Shown: piece after piece, positions 9,204 to 18,220 of the stretch
Layout of the letters: every line of letters begins with the position of its first letter
How positions within the stretch are numbered: the first letter of the stretch is position 1
Assembly (NCBI RefSeq): GCF_050510895.1
Contig: NZ_JBNINT010000001.1
Coordinates: forward strand, 2,356,001-2,420,000
Direction: 5' to 3'
Length of the DNA stretch: 64,000 nt
Source: Pannonibacter phragmitetus_B
GTDB lineage: Bacteria; Pseudomonadota; Alphaproteobacteria; Rhizobiales; Stappiaceae
Notes under the pieces: generated by a model
The model's database searches: none
Told to the model about the DNA's origin: nothing
Seen by the model: only the letters and a program-made list of their open reading frames with translations
Position numbers and translations under genes: made by a program

Positions 9204-9823
9204 CTATCGCGCCTGATCCAGCAGGCGCTTGCACTCCAGAAGCTCGAACAGAGTCGCCTGCAAACGGCGCACATCGTCCTTGGAAAGGCCCGCCTCTTCA
9301 TTGCGGTCAGACAGGAAGCGCTCCATAAAGCGGAAGCCCTTGCCCTGTCCGGCGTGCGCGCGCGGATCATTTTCCGCCAGAAGGCCACGCGGCAGAACCT
9401 CGCTTGGCAGGCCGCCCGTATCACGGGGGGCTCCGGCTCCTGCATCACCACCTGCGGCTTGCGCTGAGGCGGTGCGGGCACGTCTGCGGCTTCCTCGCCG
9501 TCCATATCATCCATGCGAGATGCGGCAGCCAGCGGAATGGCGTCCTCGCGCCAGATCTGCATGACGAAACGGGGGCCCTGCTCCTTGAGGATGCGCTGGA
9601 CGCCCTTGATTGTGTAACCTTCGCCGTAAAGAAGATGGCGGATGCCGCGCAGCAGCTCCACGTCATCGGGGCGGTAATAGCGCCGCCCGCCGCCGCGCTT
9701 CAGCGGCTTGATCTGGGTGAAGCGGGTTTCCCAGAAGCGCAGCACATGCTGGGGAAGATCGAGATCTTCCGCCACTTCACTGATGGTCCGGAAAGCATCC
9801 GGGCTTTTTTCAGACATGCTCAT
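9204..9823 (-). CDS. MerR-family transcriptional regulator (frameshifted in this sequence)
   Basis: DNA-binding regulator of the uncharacterised MerR group that follows ihfA in rhizobial-type genomes. The N-terminal helix-turn-helix and wing are clear: FRTISEVAEDLDLPQHVLRF, then RRYYRPDDVELLRGIRHLL. In the uncorrected frame the protein changes into unrelated residues after VMQEPEPPV and runs on to 9107. Adding one base to the run of six at 9425-9430 restores a sensible C-terminus (GKGFRFMERFLSD, then RRLQATLFELLECKRLLDQAR) ending at TAG 9204-9206, 206 residues in all. A homopolymer error is the simplest explanation. It follows ihfA after 22 bases and is probably co-transcribed. Target genes unknown. 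Confidence 0.85.
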
Positions 9824-9845
9824 GCTGCGTCACCGGTTCGGAAGC

Positions 9846-10160
9846 TCAGTCGCTGCCGTTGCCTGCCAGCGACTCGTTGATCTTCTGCTTGAGAATGTTG
9901 CTGGGCTTGAAAACCATCACCCGGCGCGGCGAGATCGGAACTTCCTCGCCCGTTTTCGGATTTCGCCCGATGCGCTCGCCCTTGGAGCGCACAAGGAATG
10001 ACCCGAAGGAGGAGAGCTTGACGGATTCGCCCGTCACCAGGCAATCCGAAATCTCTGAAAGCACCCGCTCGACCAGTTCGGAGGATTCCGTGCGGGACAG
10101 ACCTACCTTCTGGTAGACGGCCTCACAAAGGTCAGCGCGCGTGATGGTCCTGTTACCCAT
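9846..10160 (-). CDS. ihfA: Integration host factor subunit alpha
   Basis: DNA-bending protein of 104 residues that pairs with IHF beta in recombination, replication and transcription. It shows the HU/IHF fold from start to end: TRADLCEAVYQKVGLSRTES, then the signature GFG-like SSFGSFLVRSKGERIGRNPKTG and the arm tip RNPKTGEEVPI. Alpha rather than beta or HU is chosen from the MGNRTITRADLCEAVY start and the position next to the MerR gene, as in related genomes. It lies 151 bases downstream of fabH, with an inverted repeat in that gap. Confidence 0.94.
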   Translation of the reverse strand: MGNRTITRADLCEAVYQKVGLSRTESSELVERVLSEISDCLVTGESVKLSSFGSFLVRSKGERIGRNPKTGEEVPISPRRVMVFKPSNILKQKINESLAGNGSD

Positions 10161-10211
10161 GCCTCCTCCTCGCCCGGAGCGTGATCCGGCTGATTTTGCA
10201 GTGGAACTTCT

Positions 10212-10241
10212 TTTCCGGACGTACGGTATTGCGTCCGGAAA
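10212..10241. repeat. Perfect 10-base inverted repeat between fabH and ihfA
   Basis: Arms TTTCCGGACG (10212-10221) and CGTCCGGAAA (10232-10241) pair perfectly across a 10-base loop. It sits about 50 bases upstream of the ihfA start on the minus strand and has no T-run, so it is more like an operator or an RNA-processing hairpin than a terminator. Confidence 0.55.
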
Positions 10242-10311
10242 CGAGGGTCAACCGCAGATATGAACGCAGCCAGCTTCACGCAAGGTGATGACACAGTCCC
10301 GTCAAAACTGC

Positions 10312-11289
10312 TTACCAGCGCAACAGGACCGATCCCCAGGTGAAGCCCCCGCCCATGGCTTCGAGCATGATGAGGTCACCGGACTTCACGCGGCCGTCCT
10401 TTACGGCAGCATCAAGCGCCAATGGGATAGACGCCGCAGAAGTGTTTCCGTGAAGATCGACCGTCACGACAACCTTTTCAGGCGCGATATCCAGCTTCTT
10501 TGCACTGGCGTCGATGATACGGCGGTTCGCCTGATGCGGGATGAACCAGGTAAGATCTTCACCACTCAGGCCAGTGGCCTTGAAGGCGTCCTCGATCACA
10601 TCCGTGATCATGCCCACTGCATGCTTGAAGACTTCCTTGCCTTCCATACGCAGGTGGCCGACCGTCTGCGTCGAAGAGGGGCCGCCATCCACGTAAAGCT
10701 TGGACTTGTGCTGACCGTCCGAGCGCAGATGCGAGGTCAAGATCCCGTGATCAGCCACGGTGCCGGAAGCCTCACGCCCCTCTAGCACGACAGCGCCTGC
10801 ACCATCGCCAAAGAGCACGCAGGTGGTGCGGTCGTTCCAATCGAGAATCCGGGAGAAGGTCTCGGCACCGATCACCAGCACGCGTTTTGCCTGACCGCAG
10901 CGAATGAACGTATCCGCAGTCGTCAGGGCAAAGACGAAACCCGAGCAGACCGCATGCACATCGAAGGCCACGCCGTGGCGCATGCCAAGGGCCGCCTGCA
11001 CCTGCACCGCTGTAGACGGGAAGGTGTTGTCCGGCGTTGCGGTTGCCAAAATGATGGTGTCGATATCCTGCGCCGAGACGCCTGCATGGGCGAGAGCCCG
11101 CTCGGCAGCCTTGATCGCCAGATGGGAGGTGAACTCGCCCTCGGCGGCAATGTGGCGCTGGCGGATGCCGGTGCGCTGCACGATCCACTCGTCGGTGGTG
11201 TCCACCATACGGGCGAGGTCTTCATTGGTGAGGATTTTCTCGGGCAGATAGCTGCCGCAGCCGAGAACGGTCGAACGGATGGTGGTCAC
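10312..11289 (-). CDS. fabH: 3-oxoacyl-ACP synthase III
   Basis: Condenses acetyl-CoA with malonyl-ACP to start type II fatty-acid synthesis. At 325 residues it is the normal length. The catalytic triad is visible: Cys in DVHAVCSGFVFALTT, His in WFIPHQANRRI and Asn in LHGNTSAASIPLAL. The C-terminal GGGFTWGSVLLRW is typical. Its ATG overlaps the plsX stop by 4 bases, so translation is coupled to the phospholipid-precursor enzyme, a conserved pairing. Confidence 0.97.
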   Translation of the reverse strand: MTTIRSTVLGCGSYLPEKILTNEDLARMVDTTDEWIVQRTGIRQRHIAAEGEFTSHLAIKAAERALAHAGVSAQDIDTIILATATPDNTFPSTAVQVQAALGMRHGVAFDVHAVCSGFVFALTTADTFIRCGQAKRVLVIGAETFSRILDWNDRTTCVLFGDGAGAVVLEGREASGTVADHGILTSHLRSDGQHKSKLYVDGGPSSTQTVGHLRMEGKEVFKHAVGMITDVIEDAFKATGLSGEDLTWFIPHQANRRIIDASAKKLDIAPEKVVVTVDLHGNTSAASIPLALDAAVKDGRVKSGDLIMLEAMGGGFTWGSVLLRW

Positions 11290-12350
11290 TCGTCACCTTC
11301 GGGAGTTTCAGCGGACACGGGAAAACGGCCACGGTGATAGTGGACCAGGTCCTGGGAGATCTTTTGCAGAAGTTCGTTGCGCACCATGTCATGGGCAAGG
11401 GCGATGGCGCTGGCGAGGCCTTCCGCGTCGGTGCCGCCATGGCTCTTGATCACGACACCATTGAGGCCGAGGAACACGCCGCCATTAACCTTGCGCGGAT
11501 CAAGCTTCTCGCGCAGCTGGTTGAAGGCTCCGCGCGCCAGCAGATAGCCGAGCTTGGAGAACAGCGACCGGTTCATGGCAGCGCGCAGATACCCTGCAAT
11601 CTGCTTGGCGGTGCCTTCTGCAGTCTTGAGCGCAATGTTGCCGGCGAATCCTTCGGTCACCACCACATCGACGGTACCCTTGCCCAGATCGTCGCCTTCA
11701 ACGAAACCGGCATAGGAGAAGGAGCGGAACGGCGCCTCACGCATGATGCGGCCGGCGGTGCGGACCTCTTCCAGGCCCTTCACTTCTTCCACGCCAATGT
11801 TGAGAAGGCCGACAGTCGGTTTCTCGACGCCGAACAGGGCCCGGGCCATTGCCCCGCCCAGAATGGCGAAATCGATCAGCTGCTGTGCATCGGCTCCAAT
11901 GGTGGCGCCCACGTCCAGCACCACGCTTTCTCCGCGTGCCGTCGGCCAGATGGCGGCGATGGCGGGGCGGTCGATATTGGCCATTGTGCGCAGGCAGAAG
12001 GTGGACATGGCCATCAGCGCGCCGGTGTTGCCCGCGGACACGGCCACATCAGCCTCGCCGTTCTTCACGGCCTCGATGGCTCGCCACATGCTGGAACGCC
12101 AGCGCCCCTGGCGCAGCGCCTGGCTGGGCTTGGCATCCATGCCCACAGCAACCTCACAATGGAAGAAGGTCGAGGCATCGCGCAGGCGCGGATATTTCTC
12201 CAGCAGCGGCAGGACGATCTTTTCCTGCCCGAAAATCAGAAACCGGATTCCGGGGTGGCGCAGCAGCGCAATCTCAGCCCCCGGCAGCACCATTTCGGCG
12301 CCGGCGTCGCCGCCCATGGCATCAAGGGCAATATGAATGGGTTTTGCCAT
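11286..12350 (-). CDS. plsX: Phosphate acyltransferase PlsX
   Basis: Makes acyl-phosphate from acyl-ACP for phosphatidic-acid synthesis by PlsY. The 354-residue form begins MAKPIHIALDAMGGDAGAEM, the family's hallmark start, and contains VAVSAGNTGALMAMS and GNIALKTAEGTAK. An upstream in-frame extension exists to 12533 but is not family-like; another ATG (MDDKNLQ) lies seven codons earlier. No strong Shine-Dalgarno site decides between them. It sits between yceD and fabH in a five-gene minus-strand run. Confidence 0.96.
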   Translation of the reverse strand: MAKPIHIALDAMGGDAGAEMVLPGAEIALLRHPGIRFLIFGQEKIVLPLLEKYPRLRDASTFFHCEVAVGMDAKPSQALRQGRWRSSMWRAIEAVKNGEADVAVSAGNTGALMAMSTFCLRTMANIDRPAIAAIWPTARGESVVLDVGATIGADAQQLIDFAILGGAMARALFGVEKPTVGLLNIGVEEVKGLEEVRTAGRIMREAPFRSFSYAGFVEGDDLGKGTVDVVVTEGFAGNIALKTAEGTAKQIAGYLRAAMNRSLFSKLGYLLARGAFNQLREKLDPRKVNGGVFLGLNGVVIKSHGGTDAEGLASAIALAHDMVRNELLQKISQDLVHYHRGRFPVSAETPEGDE

Positions 12351-12560
12351 CTGAAGGTTCTTGTCGTCCATTCGCTTGGGAGCGCTCATCAGGGCCGAAG
12401 GCCGCGAAAGCATCTCGAGACTGCCACACTGATACTGGCAGATCCGCCACAGCACGCCGGGGTGGCTAAAGGGGCAGTCCGCCATCTTGCAGGTACAGCG
12501 CGGCGAACATAACGGTTTTGGGGCGGGAAACAACCGTTTTTGCCCCTCGCCCGATCCCCC

Positions 12561-13124
12561 TTATGGCTTGTCCTTGTTCTTGAGCTGCTCAAGCACCTTG
12601 AAGGGCGAAGGCTTTTCTTCTTCCTCTTCTACCTCAGCGGGTGCTTCGAACTCCAGTTCCGCATCAGCTGCACGCGGGAACGGATCCAGCGCAAGGACGA
12701 ACTGCTCACAGACGAGCGCGCCAAGATCGATCATTCCATCCTCGATCGCATCGGGCGGCTCCGGGGCTTCCAGATCGATTTCGATCTCTCCGTCCTCGCC
12801 AAGGTCCGGATTGCGGCGGCGCGGATCAAGTTCCGGCTCATAGGCACGCTCGAAATGGTCCTTCACGCTCATAGGCAGCGGCACCAGCGTGACGACGCAG
12901 CGCTGCGCCCCTTCTGCCTCCAGATCGCCCGTGACAAAGACACCGGCCTTCTTCCACGGCCGCACTTCCAGCGTGGCGGAGAAGCGGGTGAGGCTGTCGA
13001 GCCCGTAAGCCTCGGCTATGCGCGTGAGCGCATCCGCATCGGCGGTCAATTCCACGATCTTTGGCGTGTTGCCCAGACGCGACACCTGAAAGCGGTGTGA
13101 AAAGGGTGTCGGCACATCAGTCAT
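12561..13124 (-). CDS. YceD/DUF177 family protein
   Basis: A 187-residue acidic protein of the YceD family. In other bacteria this family is linked to 23S rRNA metabolism and usually sits beside rpmF and plsX. Here rpmF is absent but plsX follows, 210 bases away. Visible family features are the RCVVTLVPLPMSVKDHFERAY stretch and the later acidic IEIDLEAPEPPDAIEDGMIDLG, then LVCEQFVLALDPFPR. I chose ATG 13124 over TTG 13142 because GGGA precedes it. The gene overlaps the end of the chaperone gene by 8 bases. Confidence 0.88.
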   Translation of the reverse strand: MTDVPTPFSHRFQVSRLGNTPKIVELTADADALTRIAEAYGLDSLTRFSATLEVRPWKKAGVFVTGDLEAEGAQRCVVTLVPLPMSVKDHFERAYEPELDPRRRNPDLGEDGEIEIDLEAPEPPDAIEDGMIDLGALVCEQFVLALDPFPRAADAELEFEAPAEVEEEEEKPSPFKVLEQLKNKDKP

Positions 13125-13670
13125 GATTCGGGGTTCCCTCAAGCGCCGGCACGTCTGGCCAGGCGAGTTTGGCGGTCATGATGTCCTCCAGCGGCAGGTC
13201 CGCCAGTGTCTTGACCGCATCCATCATGTAAAGCGCAAGCTTGCCGCAGGCATCCGGATTGGGCGCTTCGGTGAAGATATTACGTGCAACGGCTGCCGCC
13301 AGGTCCTCGGCATTACCCGCGTCCAGCGCCTCGCCGTAAGCACTTGCGCGGCCATAAAAGGCCTCAGCCATCTTGCGCACCTTCTTTGGCACGCGGTTGT
13401 CGCTGATACCCATTTCCCGCAAGGAAGCGTCCATATCGCGGAAAAACAGGTCAAAAACGGCCTGTGAAGTGGCTGCAGCCTCCTTGCCTTCCCCTGCAGG
13501 CGGCGGAAAACAAGAACGGCATGCAGGATCATCATGTCGAACCGGCCATCCACGGTGTCAGGCACAGAAAGTGCTGCGTAGAAGGCAGGCTGACGCGCCT
13601 GAGCCACGATAGCGCCATAAAGAGCGTATTCGGATGGCCGGGTACGGCGGCGGAAAAGGCCAAATACCAT
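13117..13670 (-). CDS. Ubiquinol-cytochrome c chaperone family protein (frameshifted)
   Basis: Homologue of the CBP3/UQCC1 chaperone that helps assemble the cytochrome bc1 complex. The N-terminal part (MVFGLFRRRTRP, then ALYGAIVAQARQPAFYAALS) and the C-terminal part (MDASLREMGISDNRVPKKVR, then MAEAFYGRASAYGEAL) are in different frames. Adding one base to the four-base run at 13491-13494 joins them as HAVLVFRRLQGEGKEAAATS, giving 184 residues. It is divergent from bamE across 130 bases, a conserved arrangement. A homopolymer error is likely. Confidence 0.88.
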
Positions 13671-13800
13671 GGAATGCCTCGACTGATCCCGAGCGGACGG
13701 TGTTGCCTTGTGCCCTAACGCAGGTTACTTGCTTTGCCAAGGAACGAATTCAAATACGCACCGGACTGCAAGGCCGGTTCAGACGGGACAGGAACGACGA

Positions 13801-14238
13801 ATGAAGACCAAGGCGCATGTGCTGATGCTTCCCATTCTCCTCGGGCTGACCGTAGGCGGATGTTTCACCCAGACCTACAATCACGGCCATTCCATCTCCC
13901 CCGACATGCTGCAGCAGGTGCAGGTGGGGTCGAGCAAGGAGAATGTTGAGCTGGTCCTCGGCTCGCCGTCCACGACGTCCGAGATTGATGGTCTCGCCTA
14001 TTACTACATCTCCCAGACCGCCGAGACGACCGCCTTCATGAAGCCGAAGATCGTCGAACAACGGGTGGTCGCCATCTATTTCGATCAGGATGGCTTCGTG
14101 AAGGACATCGCCAACTACGGCATGCAGGACGGCAAGGTCTTCGACTTCATCGGCCGCAAGACCCGCACCGGCGGCTCCGACTATGGCTTCCTGACGCAGA
14201 TTCTGCGCGGCGCTGCCAACCCGTCACTGGGCCTCTGA
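13801..14238 (+). CDS. bamE: Outer membrane assembly lipoprotein BamE (SmpA/OmlA family)
   Basis: Small accessory lipoprotein of the beta-barrel assembly machine, 145 residues. A signal peptide leads to the lipobox VGGC (Cys at residue 21). The SmpA/OmlA domain follows, with VQVGSSKENVELVLGSPSTT, the typical position of the BamE loop. The start at 13801 was chosen over upstream in-frame codons because it opens a proper lipoprotein signal (MKTKAHVLMLPILLGLTVGG). A strong terminator follows at 14264-14297. Confidence 0.9.
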   Translation: MKTKAHVLMLPILLGLTVGGCFTQTYNHGHSISPDMLQQVQVGSSKENVELVLGSPSTTSEIDGLAYYYISQTAETTAFMKPKIVEQRVVAIYFDQDGFVKDIANYGMQDGKVFDFIGRKTRTGGSDYGFLTQILRGAANPSLGL

Positions 14239-14263
14239 GCCGATCGGAAAGCTGCAAGAATGC

Positions 14264-14297
14264 AAATCCCCCGGAAGGTTCTTCCGGGGGATTTTTG
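14264..14297 (+). terminator. Rho-independent terminator after bamE
   Basis: The stem TCCCCCGGAAG / CTTCCGGGGGA closes on a 3-base loop and is followed by TTTTTG. It lies 26 bases after the bamE stop. Confidence 0.9.
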
Positions 14298-14384
14298 TTT
14301 GGGTGAAGGTTTGGAGCCCCCTTCCGGTCAGCGTTTGCAAGGGACGCAAGGAGGAGGAAAACACTCTTCCTTTGCCGCAGTGCC

Positions 14385-14409
14385 CCTCTCCCCCTTGAGG
14401 GGGCAGAGG
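14385..14409. repeat. GC-rich palindrome between bamE and hppA
   Basis: Arms CCTCT-C-CCCCT and AGGGG-G-C-AGAGG form a near-perfect hairpin about 50 bases after the hppA stop on the minus strand. There is no T-run, so it is a weak terminator candidate at best. It looks like a common intergenic palindrome. Confidence 0.5.
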
Positions 14410-14456
14410 AACGGGAGCCTGACTGACAATCCGATCTAAACACTGCCCTCTCTCCC

Positions 14457-16586
14457 TCAATGCGCCAGCACAGCCAACAGCAGCAGGGCAACGATGTTGG
14501 CGATCTTGATCATCGGGTTCACTGCCGGGCCAGCGGTATCCTTGTAGGGGTCTCCCACCGTGTCCCCGGTTACCGCCGCCTTGTGGGCATCCGATCCCTT
14601 GCCGCCGTGGTGGCCATCTTCGATGTATTTCTTCGCATTGTCCCAGGCCCCGCCGCCGGAGGTCATCGACAGGGCAACAAAGAGCCCAGTGATGATGATG
14701 CCCAGCAGCATCGCGCCCACAGCCGCGAAGGCATTGGCCTTGCCAGCAATGGCGTTGATGGCGAAGAAACAGACAATCGGAGAGAGCACCGGCAGCAGCG
14801 AGGGAATGACCATTTCGCGGATCGCGGCGCGGGTGAGCATGTCCACCGCCCGGCCATAGTCAGGCCGCTCGGTGCCAGCCATGATGCCCGGCTTCTCCCG
14901 GAACTGGCGGCGCACCTCCTCCACCACGGCAGAGGCAGCCCGGCCCACGGCGGTCATGGCAATACCGCCGAACAGATAAGGCAGCATCCCGCCGAAGAAG
15001 AGGCCGACGACCACGTAGGGGTTGGACAGAGAGAAATCGAGCGTATCCACCGTCAGCCCGGCAAAATAGGGGTACTGATCAGAGTTGGAGATGAAGTAGC
15101 GCAGGTCCTCCGTATAGGCGGCGAAGAGCACCAGCGCGCCAAGGCCCGCAGAGCCGATGGCATAGCCCTTGGTCACGGCCTTGGTGGTGTTGCCCACCGC
15201 ATCCAGCGCATCCGTCGTCACGCGCACTTCTGCGGGAAGATCTGCCATCTCGGCGATACCGCCGGCGTTGTCCGTCACCGGACCGAAGGCATCAAGCGCG
15301 ACGACCATACCGGCAAGCGCCAGCATCGTGGTCACCGCAATCGCGATGCCGAAGAGGCCAGCCAGCGAATAGGTGACAATGATGCCTGCAATGATGATCA
15401 GCGCCGGAATCGCCGTAGCCTCCATCGAAATGGCAAGGCCCTGAATAACGTTTGTGCCATGGCCGGTGACGGATGCCTGGGCGATGGACCGTACCGGGCG
15501 ATAGCCGGTGCCGGTGTAATATTCCGTCACCCAAATGATCAGTCCGGTAACGGCCAGACCGGCAACGCCGCACAGATAGAGCGACATGGGCGTAAAGGAG
15601 AGCCCGCCGCTGGTGGTCAGCACCACATCCATGCCACCGAAGACAAAGGACGTGACGGGAAACAGGATGATGAGCGAAAGCACGGACGTGGCGATGAAGC
15701 CCTTGTAGAGTGCCCCCATGATCGAGTTGTTGGCCCCCAGCTTGACGAAGAAGGTCCCCGCAATCGATGTAAGGATGCAGGCCCCGCCAATCGTCATCGG
15801 ATAGAGCATAGCCGGAGCCGTCGCCGCCGTTCCGGCAAAGAGAATCGCCGCCAGCACCATGGTGGCAACCAGCGTCACCGCATAGGTCTCGAACAGATCC
15901 GCCGCCATGCCTGCGCAATCGCCGACATTGTCTCCGACGTTATCGGCAATGGTGGCCGGGTTGCGGGGATCATCTTCCGGGATGCCCGCCTCCACTTTGC
16001 CGACAAGGTCACCACCCACATCCGCACCCTTGGTAAAGATGCCGCCGCCCAGACGGGCGAAGATGGAGATGAGCGAGGCACCGAACCCAAGCGCCACCAG
16101 CGCGTCGATGACGCTTCGGCTCGTCGGGTCATAGCCCAGCAGACGTGTCAGGATGACGAAATAGACCGTCACGCCGAGCAGCGCGAGGCCAGCAACCAGA
16201 AGCCCGGTGACAGCACCAGACTTGAAGGCAATCTCCAGACCGGCCGCCAGGCTCTGGCTGGAGGCCTGGGCCGTGCGCACATTGGCGCGGACCGACACCA
16301 TCATGCCGATGAAACCGGCCAGACCTGAGAGAATGGCGCCTGCTGCAAAGCCGATGGCAACTGCCAAGCCCAGCAGCCAGGCACCGAGAACGAAGATGAC
16401 CGCGCCAGCGATGGCGATGGTTGTGTACTGGCGCGTCAGATAGGCCTGCGCGCCTTCCTGGATCGCCCCCGCGATCTCCTGCATCCGGGCGTTGCCCGCA
16501 TCGGATGCCATCACAGACTGGATTGCCCAGCCCCCGTAAGCCAAGCCCAGAAGGCCGCAGGCAATGACGACGACAAGCTCGGTCAT
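14457..16586 (-). CDS. hppA: K+-independent H+-translocating membrane pyrophosphatase
   Basis: Couples pyrophosphate hydrolysis to proton pumping across the inner membrane, saving energy under stress and removing PPi. The 709-residue protein has about 16 membrane segments. Substrate-site motifs are intact: DVGGDLVGKVEAGIPEDDPR, then DNVGDNVGDCAGMAADLFE. The sequence GNTTKAVTKG carries Lys at the position where K+-dependent enzymes have Ala, which marks the K+-independent class. The start MTELVVVIACG (16586) was preferred over a codon four residues earlier. It has its own candidate promoter upstream. Confidence 0.96.
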   Translation of the reverse strand: MTELVVVIACGLLGLAYGGWAIQSVMASDAGNARMQEIAGAIQEGAQAYLTRQYTTIAIAGAVIFVLGAWLLGLAVAIGFAAGAILSGLAGFIGMMVSVRANVRTAQASSQSLAAGLEIAFKSGAVTGLLVAGLALLGVTVYFVILTRLLGYDPTSRSVIDALVALGFGASLISIFARLGGGIFTKGADVGGDLVGKVEAGIPEDDPRNPATIADNVGDNVGDCAGMAADLFETYAVTLVATMVLAAILFAGTAATAPAMLYPMTIGGACILTSIAGTFFVKLGANNSIMGALYKGFIATSVLSLIILFPVTSFVFGGMDVVLTTSGGLSFTPMSLYLCGVAGLAVTGLIIWVTEYYTGTGYRPVRSIAQASVTGHGTNVIQGLAISMEATAIPALIIIAGIIVTYSLAGLFGIAIAVTTMLALAGMVVALDAFGPVTDNAGGIAEMADLPAEVRVTTDALDAVGNTTKAVTKGYAIGSAGLGALVLFAAYTEDLRYFISNSDQYPYFAGLTVDTLDFSLSNPYVVVGLFFGGMLPYLFGGIAMTAVGRAASAVVEEVRRQFREKPGIMAGTERPDYGRAVDMLTRAAIREMVIPSLLPVLSPIVCFFAINAIAGKANAFAAVGAMLLGIIITGLFVALSMTSGGGAWDNAKKYIEDGHHGGKGSDAHKAAVTGDTVGDPYKDTAGPAVNPMIKIANIVALLLLAVLAH

Positions 16587-16725
16587 GAGTCCTCCCACTG
16601 AATGGGCAGCCCGGCAATCCGATCGTTCTATGACAGCATTTTATCTTGACTTCCAACGGGCTGCGACGCGCGCCAGGGCTCCGGCAAGTTCAATCTCATT
16701 CCGCAGCAAGGCGCAACAGCGTCAC

Positions 16726-16754
16726 GTTAGCAGAATGAACATGGGGCCGGTCAA
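16726..16754 (-). promoter_or_regulatory. Candidate hppA promoter
   Basis: On the minus strand TTGACC (16754-16749) and GCTAAC (16731-16726) are separated by 17 bases, about 140 bases before the hppA start. It sits in a 290-base gap without genes. Only sequence similarity supports it. Confidence 0.4.
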
Positions 16755-16876
16755 GTGCTTGCCCTCGTTTATTTTTGCAGGACGCACGAAAACATTCACC
16801 GCAATGCAGCAGATCCTTCTCCAGATAATACCGCATGCAAAACAGGTTGCGTTACGGTTGCTTTACTTGAAGAAGA

Positions 16877-18115
16877 TCAAGACAACGCCGGTTCGGGTGT
16901 ACCTCTGGCCAGCACGAACATGAGGATCACGCAGACGAGGACAAGCGGGAAGACCAGCAGATTGACCGTCGCCCAGCCGAAGTTATGCAGCAGCGCGCCG
17001 GAGGAGAAGGACGCCAGCGCAACGAAGCCGAAAACGAGGAAATCGTTGAAGGACTGCACCGTCGCACGCTCGGCGGGGCGGTAGCAGCGGGTCAGCATGC
17101 TGGTGGCGCCGACAAAGCCGAAGTTCCAGCCAACGCCCAGCAGGATCAGCGCGCTCCAGAAATGCGCCACCTCAAGCCCCGTGAGCGCAACCACGGCGCA
17201 GCCACACAGCAGCGCAAGGCCGGTGAGAACGATGATCCGCTCGCCGAAACGGGCGATCAGCGTGCCAGTGAAGAAGCTCGGGCCGAACATGGCCAGAACA
17301 TGCCACTGGATGGCCAGGGCAGCATCCGTCTGGCTGAGGCCGCAGCCGATCATGGCCAGCGGGGTAGCCGTCATCACGAGGCTCATCAAGGCATAGGAAC
17401 TGATGCCGCAGACGGCAGCGACGATGAAGGACGGCTGGCGCAGAATGACGCCCAGCGGCCGTGCCTGCGCATCCGCCACAGTCTTTTCCCTGACCGGCGG
17501 CACCTTGAGGAAGGTAAGAATCACGCCCATCAGCAGGAACAGGCCGCCAAGCGCGGCATAGGTCCCGGCAAAAAGCACCGGCGCAAAGAGATCCTTGGTG
17601 AAGATCACCGTCTGCGGCCCGATAATGCCGGAGAAGACGCCGCCCGCCATCACCCAGGAAATCGCCTTGGGGCGGAAGGCATCGCTCGCCGTATCGGCGG
17701 CCGCGAAGCGGAACTGCTGGACAAAGGCCGTCACGGTACCTGCCAGCGCGCAGGCAAGCGTGAAAAGCCAGAAGCTGCCGATGAGGATAGCCCAGGCGGC
17801 CAGCAACGAGGCGAGGAAGCCCAGAACAGAGCCGCCGAGAAAGCCACTCCGCCGCCCCACCCGCTTCATCACGGCCCCGGCCGGCAGGGTGCCTATCGCG
17901 GTTCCAAGGATCATGCAGGAGATGGGCAGCGTCGCAAGACCGGGCGCTTCCGGCAGCAACGAGGCTGCTGTCAGCGAGCCGGTGGCGATGACGATCGAAG
18001 CCGTTGCCCCACCCAGAGCCTGTGCTGCGGCAAGAATCGCGGCATTGCGGCGCGCAATGCGGTCACCATCGGCAGCGGTGTCCTGCACAGGCGAAAGGGA
18101 GGGCTGAGATGACAT
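16877..18115 (-). CDS. Major facilitator superfamily transporter
   Basis: Inner-membrane transporter of 412 residues with 12 predicted membrane segments in two halves. The first-half loop motif between segments 2 and 3 is recognisable as GAVMKRVGRRSGFLGGSVLG, and the second half repeats a related loop (GTLIARFGERIIVLTGL). The ATG at 18115 was preferred because the cytoplasmic tail then leads directly into segment 1. It lies 105 bases downstream of thiL and could be co-transcribed. Substrate cannot be inferred. Confidence 0.88.
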   Translation of the reverse strand: MSSQPSLSPVQDTAADGDRIARRNAAILAAAQALGGATASIVIATGSLTAASLLPEAPGLATLPISCMILGTAIGTLPAGAVMKRVGRRSGFLGGSVLGFLASLLAAWAILIGSFWLFTLACALAGTVTAFVQQFRFAAADTASDAFRPKAISWVMAGGVFSGIIGPQTVIFTKDLFAPVLFAGTYAALGGLFLLMGVILTFLKVPPVREKTVADAQARPLGVILRQPSFIVAAVCGISSYALMSLVMTATPLAMIGCGLSQTDAALAIQWHVLAMFGPSFFTGTLIARFGERIIVLTGLALLCGCAVVALTGLEVAHFWSALILLGVGWNFGFVGATSMLTRCYRPAERATVQSFNDFLVFGFVALASFSSGALLHNFGWATVNLLVFPLVLVCVILMFVLARGTPEPALS

Positions 18116-18220
18116 CGGCAGGCTCCAGACAGGCTCTTGGGCAGGGTCCGGGCAGAACTGGCTGGTGCGGCGATCTGCGGGGATAGGGCATGGCTCCACT
18201 GCGGGAAGCCGGGACAGGCC

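Noticed and set aside
14385..14409. Strong terminator for hppA
   Set aside because: The hairpin is stable but lacks a T-run in the hppA direction, so I list it only as a palindrome.
14460..16328. Long plus-strand open frame opposite hppA
   Set aside because: Antisense shadow of the pyrophosphatase gene, with composition (many His, Arg, Gly) typical of such shadows.
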